DNA from: Barthelona sp. PCE
Taxonomy: Eukaryota; Metamonada: BaSk clade
Assembly (NCBI GenBank): GCA_040285745.1
Contig: JAUFOR010000003.1
Location: 930,001-994,000, forward strand
Direction: 5' to 3'
Length of the DNA: 64,000 nt
Made by a program: the position numbers and the translations under genes. Of the stretch, positions 29,801-37,475 are shown piece by piece. Each line of letters opens with the position of its first letter. The stretch's first letter is position 1. The notes below the pieces were generated by a model. That model saw only the letters and a program-made list of their open reading frames with translations, had not been told where the DNA came from and searched no databases.

Positions 29801-31433
29801 ATAAGTCAATACTTGCCATATACGCATCACGTGGAATTAACTTCGCAATTCTTTCACCAGGCAGGGCCACCGGGAGCATGATGCTCGCGTCATGTGCTTC
29901 TGGTGCGTCCATGATAACTCTCCATTTTCCGTTATCCTTCGGGATAGCGAAGACATCATTCACAACGATTATGTCGTCCCTCTTGTCGTCAGGAACCCTT
30001 TCAACAAACGGTGCAACTGTGGCGAATGCTTCCTCCGCAACTTCAGGATCGAAAACCTTTGAACCCTCGAGTTTACGATTATGTTTGAGATATTCAACCA
30101 TTTCCGCGTCCAACCACCTGTTGGGAGACGTATCGATCACTCGGTCGTACACGACGTCAGGATCTGCGAACTCCAGTGCTCCAATCATATCTCGTAGCTT
30201 TTGGAGTTGTGGTGCAGACTCGAGGAAGTGGTCACTGCTTCTGATAGCCCACTTTTTCTCGTCTGTGAATGTGCGTATGTCAAACTGGCCGAATCTGTTA
30301 TTTCCAGATAGCCTAACTCTACGTGCGTGTGTATACAACTCAAAATGCATTTGTGTTTTTCCTTCGATGATATGTCTGACGGTAGACTCAATTAGTTTCT
30401 CTCTGTAAGACAACGTCGAATGCGGTTTTTCGACATTCATCTTGTAACCGTGGATAGATTTCTTCTCGCGGTGCTCGGGTAACTGCACTTCCAGTGTGTC
30501 CCTAGACTCGCTGCACGTGATGTTTTCGTTACTCCTGACTGCGTTGATCACCTTCTTCAAAGACTTTTCAGATAAGTCACACTCTGTGGTTGTCTCAACA
30601 CTCTCGTCCGTTGGCCGTTTTGATAGCTGTTCCAATATGGCCTTGTTAGACTCAATAATCGTGTCTAACTTCTTGCACTTGTCATCCTCGCGTTTCTCTT
30701 GTTTCTCACGCTTGGTGTGCTCATCCCATACCTCCTTCGCTTTGGGGGGGTCAGGGATCTTCTTGTCTATCTGCCGCTGTGTCTGTTGCAGATCTTCAAT
30801 GCAGGCAAGTAAGTATTCAAGCTGGTTGTCCTCTCGAGGTCCAACCACTCCAGTTAGTGATAATAACTTCTTGCCAGAGCCGTTATTGGCATCAATCGAT
30901 GTGCCAGCGGGCTCTTTGGCCTCAACCTTGCTGTCGTCAGCTTTTGAGGTCTTCTTTGGTGAGATGGTGCGCTTGTTTCGCTGTTTCCTCGCTCCAGATC
31001 TCTTCCCTGGTTCCCGTTTGCGTGTCTTCGTTTCTCCAACGGGATCCTTGGCCCCACCTTTGATATCAGGAGGACAACTGATCTCAGTATCTCCCTCTGG
31101 TGGGGGCTTGTCTCTCAAGACGACAACGCATTCGTTATCACGCGTCGTCTTGTCATCGTTACACCTTTCTGGAGGACTCCTTCCGGGATCGTCTCTCCCT
31201 GAACCATTACCGATGTAATCATATGTTACGAGGATCTTCTTGCCCTCGTGGTTCCACACGCCTGGAGGGGGTGGAACCTTTGGCGGTCGCTTTGTGTACC
31301 GCTGTTTGACGGTCGTTGAGCCGTTAACATTTCTACTTAGTCCATTCACAGCACCTGTGAGCTTCTCTAAAACATCAACAATCGAGTTCCCTTCTTTTAC
31401 AGTCCGAGGGGACTCATCAACGACCGCTCGTTT
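26646..31433 (-). CDS. Retrotransposon pol: reverse transcriptase, RNase H, tyrosine recombinase
   Basis: The open frame follows directly after an in-frame TGA (31436-31434) that ends the gag-like frame, and it has no ATG for about the first 330 codons. Translation therefore probably depends on readthrough of that TGA. Counting from a GTG at 31349, the N-terminal 300 residues are K/R/P-rich. Reverse transcriptase follows, with YVDD near residue 580, then an RNase H domain (IMSDAC near 766, later HAEIQAL and GNDNTA). The C-terminal tyrosine recombinase has its first catalytic Arg in AAGRQSD (near 1315), HSLR (near 1446), a GRWST box and the nucleophile Tyr in HQYYM. The enzyme set matches DIRS-order elements. 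No disabling change is visible. Confidence 0.88.
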   Translation of the reverse strand, partial: KRAVVDESPRTVKEGNSIVDVLEKLTGAVNGLSRNVNGSTTVKQRYTKRPPKVPPPPGVWNHEGKKILVTYDYIGNGSGRDDPGRSPPERCNDDKTTRDNECVVVLRDKPPPEGDTEISCPPDIKGGAKDPVGETKTRKREPGKRSGARKQRNKRTISPKKTSKADDSKVEAKEPAGTSIDANNGSGKKLLSLTGVVGPREDNQLEYLLACIEDLQQTQRQIDKKIPDPPKAKEVWDEHTKREKQEKREDDKCKKLDTIIESNKAILEQLSKRPTDESVETTTECDLSEKSLKKVINAVRSNENITCSESRDTLEVQLPEHREKKSIHGYKMNVEKPHSTLSYREKLIESTVRHIIEGKTQMHFELYTHARRVRLSGNNRFGQFDIRTFTDEKKWAIRSSDHFLESAPQLQKLRDMIGALEFADPDVVYDRVIDTSPNRWLDAEMVEYLKHNRKLEGSKVFDPEVAEEAFATVAPFVERVPDDKRDDIIVVNDVFAIPKDNGKWRVIMDAPEAHDASIMLPVALPGERIAKLIPRDAYMASIDLSSWFYHNMMDEATSMFFVFKHQDEYYRFTRTPFGSSIAGNISNSVSSMIAALVNQCGSCCEVYVDDFIIYGKDYEVVRRTVHAIQYLCFILGIQINMDKSVLTPTKRINWLGYHFDTYSGNATKVRIADDKCRGMIKVVQEHIQHLIKFEGSISLEDAMSLAGKLESKSFACPKLKRYAERIQEIIRDTVRISIRAPIEQECIPCYRKKHLQNTLIPQKLCPEYLQIMREALESLTRNANREIDVRAEDVIIMSDACLNGHREGHGGFTSRNGEFLNELKEAALEPGTLLRELELDPDESESYMIMHAEIQALHTIVKTAAPLNPNSDFLIGNDNTAVVYGLRTGRSRNMVLDQCIKSILALFEKYNIRMNLMYVQSKINIAADYLSRGVATTNDHKMYQIRMMQPAKKVRIRKSVPRTLDVPVAHRPFKKRPDQSSKGKSKLMFHTAMLYGASDPNGETLPLPDYNQSLDAFTLTSLPEFLKEDDIIDITAPNTAFTFEGDRVDIPAMSKIECAAQDLPSTYFNVEHNYKKWVCNALDVPADQALEILCTKAIRRNVKITVIAPYRIPFTSMWSRCSTSPIQDNMGSYTGYKIIIDPQELGYKPLQKKSHDAPGKIAVPFGGHLKDQLTKMYSKSTVNSMMKTFKKIHTHLITTQDASMFNEKLNDVCCDLKLWNDWFCEQYLTDTDDGVSDLMKGTHQSYYSRLLSLHKTFLYVYHHHKTSTNDKKWVVGRVIQQYHATHDSADRTFRMAATAEVIKRVIQHAIATKKEIIQASLDNAEFHFKELLTMLAFVAIAYLAAGRQSDFTHTRLDEIAVSGEMLTIVFRRTKTQFENKMWLVPIEDIQGTPGLDWLVAYLYWMEQATDHLEDRGTLFNTKSRITETSEKHHPDHPGIKQELVIASLQGCMTEVQSKLESTGLIPENSDTYARLTPHSLRSGFIVDANFNVDDSSIHGRWSTKATTAHQYYMSNIKPRMDQAQSIDSLELEYGSFYEWIFGLPHTDLGDPFVAPYPNLDLCKSSKFQALLPLHIREGTMVNHATDPQDPRLMNN

Positions 31434-32411
31434 TCAGTTCTTGTTCACACCCTTGGCTCTCTGCTTCTTGTTCCTATTGGGGCCAGGGTTGTAACGCCTC
31501 TCTTCCTTGGGATTCGTCAATAACTCCTTTGACAATAAACTGGTCTCTATCGCCACGGTCGCGCATCTACCCGTCTTATCCTTAGGTAGGTTCATAAAAC
31601 CGCCTAGGCTGGTGAACAGCCTCTCAAAAAGCACCTCATTGTCTCCGACTAACGCTGCCAAGCGCTTCGTGAGCTTGAACATCGATAACTTACCCAGCAT
31701 GAAGATGGTAGCCACCGAACTAGGGGGATTTACCACCATGTCAGAGTTGAAGATTCCCTGAAGGGTCTCGATCTCAGTTGGCATACCTTTTACCTTCTTA
31801 TCAGTAAAGTAATTGATCAGTTCGTCGTATCCTGCCTCACCTGTCACACAGCCGAAGGTTTTGTTGAGATGCTCTAATTCAGCATAGGGATAGTCATTGT
31901 CTCTTTCAGGTATCTTGATCATAATGTTGCCCATTTGTCCCTGAACTGACATATAACTCTTGTCCTGCTCCTTCAAGAAGTCGCCGATCTGGTAAGCCAT
32001 GTTTTCATCCGCTTCAGAATAAACAAACGCACCTTGTGCTGCTCTATGCCTATGGATTCGAACGATCAACTCAACAGCAACCTGACGTAACTCCTCAGAT
32101 TTTGAATCTTCCTCAAAAACCATCTTATTCCTATAGTGTTCGGCCAACTTCGTTGAAGACATCTCCCTAACCGCTTCAGTGATATCTTCCGCACTAAGAA
32201 AGTTGGCTAATGTCATGCGCATTATTGCGCTCACTGCATAACAACGTTCCGCGTTCGTGACTATCGCGTCACTACCATACTTGAGCAGACGTTGATCCAG
32301 CACTCCATCTTCTGGCAAAACTACCGGGTAAGTAATGAATCTCTTTGGGGTTTCGCCTGAAATGTCTAACACAAACATATTCTTGTCGTAATTGCCAGTA
32401 ACTTCCTCCAT
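31434..32411 (-). CDS. Retrotransposon gag-like protein, 325 aa
   Basis: First frame of the element, starting at an ATG 10 nt after repeat A1. No zinc knuckle is seen. The protein is helical and mixed charge, and ends in a basic tail (NRNKKQRAKGVNKN), as expected for a nucleic-acid-binding capsid-type protein. The identification as gag rests on position before pol and on the basic tail, not on sequence similarity. It ends at a TGA after which the same frame stays open into pol. Confidence 0.75.
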   Translation of the reverse strand: MEEVTGNYDKNMFVLDISGETPKRFITYPVVLPEDGVLDQRLLKYGSDAIVTNAERCYAVSAIMRMTLANFLSAEDITEAVREMSSTKLAEHYRNKMVFEEDSKSEELRQVAVELIVRIHRHRAAQGAFVYSEADENMAYQIGDFLKEQDKSYMSVQGQMGNIMIKIPERDNDYPYAELEHLNKTFGCVTGEAGYDELINYFTDKKVKGMPTEIETLQGIFNSDMVVNPPSSVATIFMLGKLSMFKLTKRLAALVGDNEVLFERLFTSLGGFMNLPKDKTGRCATVAIETSLLSKELLTNPKEERRYNPGPNRNKKQRAKGVNKN

Positions 32412-32420
32412 TGTACTCTC

Positions 32421-32524
32421 AGAAAATAGGAAACCTTGATATAAGTGAACTAAGCAAATTCAACCCTGCTTCGTGTTCCATTCTCTAATTGTTCATCAAT
32501 CTGGGATCTTGAGGATCGGTTGCA
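32421..32524 (-). repeat. Split direct repeat A1 (5' terminus of the retrotransposon)
   Basis: 104 bp identical to 26582-26685. It is the outer 5' end of the element on the sense strand and probably carries the promoter. The plus-strand flank to its right, CTAATTAGTAATTTTT, continues the interrupted repeat unit. Confidence 0.92.
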
Positions 32525-32714
32525 CTAATTAGTAATTTTTAATCGATTGTGGGTCTTTATCGTTTGATTACAACACTATTTTCAACATACTTAACCCTTA
32601 ATTACGTGAGATGGACGAGAAAACCAACCGTAATTGTGAATAACCAATTTGATACTTGACACTTTCGTTGCAATATTTCCGTCAAACGACCAAAATACTA
32701 AAAGTGGATGTTTG
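32525..32714 (+). promoter_or_regulatory. Conserved 190-bp block upstream of tRNA-Tyr
   Basis: This block occurs three times, at 23,258, 24,835 and 32,525, always exactly 190 bp before the CTCCGGA start of a tRNA or tRNA-like sequence. The three copies differ at few positions. The last 60 bp, around CTTTCGTTGCAATATTTCCG, are the best conserved. It is the 5' flank of the tRNA gene and may hold upstream elements for RNA polymerase III; the role is inferred from position only. Confidence 0.5.
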
Positions 32715-32796
32715 CTCCGGATAGCTCAGTAGGAAGAGCGCGGGACTGTAAAGTTTGGTAATCCTGAGGTCGCTAGTTCAATTCTGGCTCCGGAGA
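32715..32796 (+). tRNA. tRNA-Tyr (anticodon GTA) with 9-nt intron
   Basis: 82 nt including the discriminator base. The acceptor strands CTCCGGA and TCCGGAG pair fully, with the C1-G72 pair and A73 typical of eukaryotic and archaeal tRNA-Tyr. D arm GCTC/GAGC, anticodon stem CGGGA/TCCTG, T arm GCTAG-TTCAATT-CTGGC. The anticodon loop CTGTAA(A) is followed by nine extra bases just 3' of position 37, the usual site of the intron present in nearly all eukaryotic tRNA-Tyr genes. An A box (TAGCTCAGTAGG) and a B box (AGTTCAATTCT) are present for RNA polymerase III. Confidence 0.95.
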
Positions 32797-32800
32797 TAAA

Positions 32801-32805
32801 TTTTT
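32801..32805 (+). terminator. RNA polymerase III T-run after tRNA-Tyr
   Basis: TTTTT begins five bases after the tRNA 3' end, the usual distance and form of a polymerase III stop signal. Confidence 0.75.
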
Positions 32806-33713
32806 GCACCAACGGCATCTTGTGAAGCTTTTTAGTCCATAAAACGTGTATAAAATTGTGTGTTTGCGTGTATGTAAGGCTGGAGCCCATGACAGTGGAG
32901 CTTTTTGGGCACTTCTTTTTTATCTCGTCTACACTGAAGTGTGGATTGCCAGTGAGGCAGTTGGTTGCTTGGATGCCCCCCGGCTGTATTCTGGGAGGGA
33001 AAAGAGAAACCAGTTCTCTTTTTATACTATTATTTTTTTATGTTTATTTAAACTATTGTGGGTGTAAGTACTCTGTGCTTGCATCCACAATAGGCTCATC
33101 TTCCTCGAATCCCACTCTGAAGCTCAATCTTCTTCTTTTGAGTGCTCATATTCTAGGAGGAACAAAGCAAGAATCATATTCCTGCTTTTCAAAATCCCTG
33201 TTCAGCAAAAGTAAAGGGAGATCTTGTACCTCGTCAGATACTTAAACACACACAATGTTCCGCAGTGCGGTGCAAAATCAACATCAGAATGTGCTTCTGA
33301 AATGAACGCTTCTAATCCACATTCTTGTACTGCAATTGGTGCTAAAGCGTACAACGGCAAGAAGGTAGCTGATACATCATTATGCATGCTATAGAAGTTT
33401 GAAAGAAACCCAAATCATCTGCAAAACCCTCAAATATATTATCCGCCAGCAACACCCACAACACAGCAAAAACGTGCCCCACAACCAAACCAATGCCCGC
33501 ACGCGTCCACCATCTTACTTGTCACGCGCTACAAGCCCTGCGAACCACATCAATGAAATTGTGAGGGGATAGAAATGCAAATGTAGTTCTGTTTCACATT
33601 TGCGCTTTCTGTTTTCGCTTCGCGCGTATTATATCATCTGTATATGCCACGTGCAAGCACTAATTTTTAGAAATACATTCTTTATCACTGTTCACCTACT
33701 TCATTACAGCTAT
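32806..33713. other. Gene-poor stretch with two hairpins and a degenerate coding relic
   Basis: No intact gene is seen. Two strong inverted repeats stand out. AAAAGAGAA/TTCTCTTTT at 33000-33022 is followed directly by T-rich sequence. A 16-base stem at 33053-33068/33078-33093 has two G-U pairs and a 9-nt loop. On the minus strand from about 33387 to 33050 there are broken coding fragments in three frames (a 61-codon frame from 33387, then LPLLLLNRD, then RVGFEEDEPIVDAS), which share sequence with a second relic at 35.85 kb. A transcribed structured RNA cannot be excluded. Confidence 0.5.
33050..33387 (-). pseudogene. Degenerate coding relic with GFEEDEPIV motif, copy 1
   Basis: Read on the minus strand, an ATG-started 61-codon frame is followed by shifted frames containing LPLLLLNRD and, nearer the end, FRVGFEEDEPIVDAS before a stop. 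The same order of motifs, also in broken frames, is found at 35.84-36.06 kb. The parent protein is not recognised. Introns could explain some frame changes, but no GTATGT...CTAACATT pair is visible, so a decayed gene fragment is more likely. Confidence 0.4.
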
Positions 33714-35816
33714 ATGCTCGAGGACGACCTTACCATTAATACTTATCCCGAGGGGAAGCTGATATTTGAGGAAGATGGCCTAATATTGCTTAAGTCAAGA
33801 GAAAACAAAGATATCAGCCTCATTGAAAGCGCCATTGAAGGCAAGGACTTTGTTGGGTATGTGGAGGATACGCGTGAGCCTCTCAAGTACACATCCAAAT
33901 TGAAAGCTGGAGAATCGTACATGATCATCGAACAGCTTCGTGATGACAGTAAGATGTTAACTCATCTTGATATTTTATTGTTTAACGATATCATGAGCGA
34001 TGAACATACAAGCAGGAGAATACCATTTCAGTTTCCGATGATTAAAAATCTATCAAGCAGAATAATTCCGATGGATGAAAACCACCTATTATTCGCCATT
34101 AGGGGAACCGTTGATAATAGAAGAGTGATACAATCCTACATATTAAATGTGCTAACCGAAGAATATAGATGTCTTGGAGAATATTACTCAATTTCGGTGA
34201 GAACTCCAAACTACATTTTGTTGAGGAATTACCAAGATGATTCCCTATGGCATTACAATTTTTCTGTTGATGACATGGACGAAGCACATGAACCTGATAT
34301 TGAGCAGTTGCATGGTGTTCATTTAGAACACTACAGGTGTTTAAACTCGGATTGCATATTCTCAGTCAGGTTTCGCTATCAAGAAATTGATGAACTAATA
34401 ATATTTGACTGTCAGAGGAACCAAGTTAACTTGACAGAAAGGTTTCCACAGCTTAAAGGATTGAATATTAAGAAAAACTCAAAAATTGCATTATTAACGC
34501 TCACTCAAGATGTTTTGTCAATGCTACTTATTGGTTCAAGATGTGTGGTGGTTCATATCGAAAACCGTGAATTGAAGATGTCAGAGGGTAAACTGAATTT
34601 TAAGAATGTACTCTGCGATGGCTGGAAGCATATAGACTTGAATGATAATACCTTTCATGATGAAGATTGTGTTTTTTATGGCGTTGATGAAATAACAAAA
34701 CGTTATGGCCCAATCAAATTCAGGGCAGTTGATAATGAGGTGATGCGTTTGAAAAGTCTTCAGCCATCTAACATCTTTTTTGATGGAATAGCGGAAGTGT
34801 ATGATGACTCTTTGATAAGATGTTACTTTTTTTTTAAAGAAAGGAAGCTTATTGTGCTGCGTGGGCGTAGGAAACTGCATTCACGTATGTGGTGCCATAT
34901 CTTTTCAGTTCAACCAAATGAAGCAGGTGATTTTTTTGTAATGGCAAAGGAGCATAGTGAAAAAGATGAGTTTTGTGTCAAAATTCACTTGAATGAATCA
35001 AAATCCAAGCCTGTAATAACCATTTTACCTCATCATGGTTCAGAAAACTGTGGTTTTATTCTAGGGTTGCCATTAAATGTTGACTATCGTGACAATGACA
35101 CAGGCTTGGTGTATTTGGGAGATAAGATGATTTTAGAGCTTCCCAAGAATATTTACGTTCGAAGTGTTCATGGTTCACATTTTGATAATTCAGCGTGCAT
35201 TGTATGTAGTGAAGCAATCCATTTTTTTCAGCTTAATGTCAACGGGTATGACGTGGAGATTCAAAAGCACATTGTTTTTGAACCTGGATATACAGGTGAT
35301 GTTCACTTTAACCCTCGTCCATTGGCTGAAACACCTGATCATCAGCTGTTTGTTGTATATACACGCAGTAGGGCTGCAACAACGCAACATTTACATTGTC
35401 TTGATTGGTCAACAGGAAGCTTCTTAGAGCCTGTTCACCTTTATCAGAAGAATATGAATGAAGAAATTGAGGAAGGTAATCGTTTCCTTAATTTCGTGGG
35501 AGATTCATACATACACGTGAGGGGTGGTATCATTAAAGTATACGTTGAAGATGGTGCAATTGAAACACATTTTTACACAAACGACAATTTACAATGTTCT
35601 TCTAACATGAAAATAAGCAACGATCCAAATCTACCCAATAACACTGTTCAAGACATGTCATACGAAGTGGAGACCAAAACAATGGTGCTGAAAACATATA
35701 ACATTGAGGAAGACCCAGAATCGATCAATCCCACTGTGGAAACGTTCCATCTTCCATCGTTCCTGGCCGAAGCATCCATCTTTGAGTACTACATGCCAGA
35801 TTATCATAATCAATAG
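33714..35816 (+). CDS. Large propeller-like protein, 700 aa
   Basis: Start at the only in-frame ATG near the 5' end; the upstream extension of the frame has no ATG and is T-rich leader. The protein is beta-rich, without membrane helices or enzyme motifs. Segment LIIFDCQRNQVNLTERFPQL corresponds to LVIFSDVDFIDLIEMFPPL in the 37.5-kb gene and to INLFREFPLL in the 9.96-kb gene. The C-terminus (VETFHLPSFLAEASI) also matches the C-terminal VEFL motif of relatives. Strand pairs such as CLDWSTGSFLEPVHLY suggest a propeller. It is flanked on both sides by related degenerate relics. Confidence 0.7.
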   Translation: MLEDDLTINTYPEGKLIFEEDGLILLKSRENKDISLIESAIEGKDFVGYVEDTREPLKYTSKLKAGESYMIIEQLRDDSKMLTHLDILLFNDIMSDEHTSRRIPFQFPMIKNLSSRIIPMDENHLLFAIRGTVDNRRVIQSYILNVLTEEYRCLGEYYSISVRTPNYILLRNYQDDSLWHYNFSVDDMDEAHEPDIEQLHGVHLEHYRCLNSDCIFSVRFRYQEIDELIIFDCQRNQVNLTERFPQLKGLNIKKNSKIALLTLTQDVLSMLLIGSRCVVVHIENRELKMSEGKLNFKNVLCDGWKHIDLNDNTFHDEDCVFYGVDEITKRYGPIKFRAVDNEVMRLKSLQPSNIFFDGIAEVYDDSLIRCYFFFKERKLIVLRGRRKLHSRMWCHIFSVQPNEAGDFFVMAKEHSEKDEFCVKIHLNESKSKPVITILPHHGSENCGFILGLPLNVDYRDNDTGLVYLGDKMILELPKNIYVRSVHGSHFDNSACIVCSEAIHFFQLNVNGYDVEIQKHIVFEPGYTGDVHFNPRPLAETPDHQLFVVYTRSRAATTQHLHCLDWSTGSFLEPVHLYQKNMNEEIEEGNRFLNFVGDSYIHVRGGIIKVYVEDGAIETHFYTNDNLQCSSNMKISNDPNLPNNTVQDMSYEVETKTMVLKTYNIEEDPESINPTVETFHLPSFLAEASIFEYYMPDYHNQ

Positions 35817-35839
35817 AATCCATAACTGATAATAAAAAG

Positions 35840-36080
35840 AGCACATGAAGACTTGTACCTACAATAGGCTCATCTTCCTCGAAGCCCACACAACTATATT
35901 TATTTGCGAAGAACAACTGGACAATCTATTATTTAGCAAAAGGGGAAGTTTCATTTAACTCCTCTTATCGTCAAATTGATGTGGAATTATTGTGACGATT
36001 CTTCCTCGAGTTCCCTGCGAGTATTCACTCCGAATAAGACTCTTGTCGTAGTCTCTTATGCCTTGTGAAGATTTTTGTGA
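35840..36080 (-). pseudogene. Degenerate coding relic with GFEEDEPIV motif, copy 2
   Basis: On the minus strand a frame with SLIRSEYSQGTRGRIV ends at a stop; shifted frames then give LPLLLNNR and CVGFEEDEPIVGTS. About 33 nt around the last motif are nearly identical to the relic at 33.08 kb. The ending overlaps the 3' flank of the 33.7-kb gene by position only. The source gene is not recognised. Confidence 0.4.
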
Positions 36081-37475
36081 TACTGTACAATATTAACAGA
36101 GAATACTTATAGTAGTAGTATTCAGTACTCAAATGTAGGGTTTGCTTCGTTCACATCCTTATCCCTCACCCTTTCAGTCGCTTCGAAAAATAAGCAGCGG
36201 ATATTCTTTTATTCGTTTTTTAGCGCAATCTCCCAGATAGTTAAAATGCATAACAACGAGAACGCCTAAGCACTAATAGTTGGGCGCGCAGATATTGTAA
36301 ATGTAGGCACAGTTGCGTAACGCACATATTTCAAGGCAGGTTGATGTTTTCAATTCTTTCCTCTGTTACATGATGACTCTTTGTAGCTATTAGCGTAATA
36401 TGTACCGATAAACACGTCTGCATTGCTGAATTGTTTGAAGTAGTTGTGAATTGTTTGCTTCCAGGTCACATCTCATTAGATGAGATGTTTCGTGGCCGGA
36501 AAAATGATCGAGGCAGCATATTATACCGTGTTTCACTGCGGCGGTGTGTGCAAAATGTGGAGAAGGGGAGATATTTGGTTCTCTTTAATGCAACGTGATA
36601 TCGATATTACATATGGTTTTCAGCGACGGAATGCGTCTAGTAAGCCGTTTTTTGACCATAAAAATCAGAATGTTCGAAATTGAGGAGGAATCTGAAAAAT
36701 TGGAGTTCTTTTCTACAATTTAAGAGGGTTATAAGCATCTAGGATACTTTACCAATTCTGTTCTCTCCTACCGAAATGTTTCTTTCATCCATGCCAACTG
36801 CAATGTTGGAATCCTCTTTTTAATATACTTTTTTTATCACATCAAACTTTTTTGATACAGTGGGTATGTTTAAACCGCAAAAGTACTTATGTTAAGACCC
36901 ATAAAGAAGTGTTTTAGAGGTTGGTCCACAAGGTGTGTTTTTTTGTGTTGAATGATGGAAGCATGTGGTTGACGGAACTCATGGCAGAGTGAATCTGTGA
37001 CTCATGAATGTGCTGTCCGAATTACGTCCTTTATCGTACATTCCGGATTTCTCTTTTTTACTATTTTTTATGGGGTGGGAACTCAATTACCCGACCTCGA
37101 GCTTAGGAACTTATTCACGCCATCCAACTAGATATCTGTCAGTAAACATGCATGTATCCGAGAGAACTCAGCCCCTGTGAAGTCATGAGTTTAGAGTTAC
37201 CTGTTGAACTTTTTTCGATGAACTGTGGCTTCTTCGCGGCGTCTTATGTCCTCAGGATCTGATTTCATTATTGGTTTGAGATATTTCGGCTTTTCCCACC
37301 ATTTGGAAATGAAAATATTGTAAAACGACTTGGGATGAAGGGAGGTAATTAGGTTTTTCTTGTTCTATTTCTTGTTGTGTTGTGGGTTTATGAACATGTT
37401 TATAAGGGTCTGTCTATGTATGTGATTGTGCTTGATGATGTATATTGTATAATAATTTTTTCTTATATCTTGATC
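36081..37475. other. Long intergenic stretch, nothing recognised
   Basis: About 1.4 kb with many stops in all frames, AT-rich, no tRNA-like cloverleaf, no repeat shared with other parts of the window that I can see. The longest ATG frame is 67 codons (36480-36683) with no family resemblance. It may contain decayed remains of the neighbouring relic. Confidence 0.5.

Larger units (their letters stand above)
26411..32524 (-). mobile_element. Tyrosine-recombinase retrotransposon (DIRS order) with PAT/Ngaro-type split direct repeats
   Basis: 6114-bp element. On the sense (minus) strand the order is A1 (32524-32421), gag-like frame, pol frame (reverse transcriptase, RNase H, tyrosine recombinase), B1 (26818-26686), A2 (26685-26582), a 38-nt spacer and B2 (26543-26411). 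A1/A2 (104 bp) and B1/B2 (133 bp) appear identical. This A1-B1A2-B2 layout is the known terminal structure of PAT- and Ngaro-like DIRS elements, which replicate through a circular DNA inserted by a tyrosine recombinase. No integrase of the DDE type is present. All catalytic motifs look intact. It interrupts the third unit of the 1577-bp array, 190 bp upstream of tRNA-Tyr, without target-site duplication. Confidence 0.93.

Noticed and set aside
30496-31218. 240-codon plus-strand frame within the retrotransposon
   Set aside because: Antisense to the N-terminal part of pol; Ser/Leu-rich sequence typical of reverse translation of K/D/R-rich coding DNA.
33630-33715. Possible intron (GTATATGCC ... 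CACTAATTTTTAG) before the 33.7-kb gene
   Set aside because: Lacks GTATGT and CTAACATT shared by the three convincing introns, and no conserved upstream exon is apparent.
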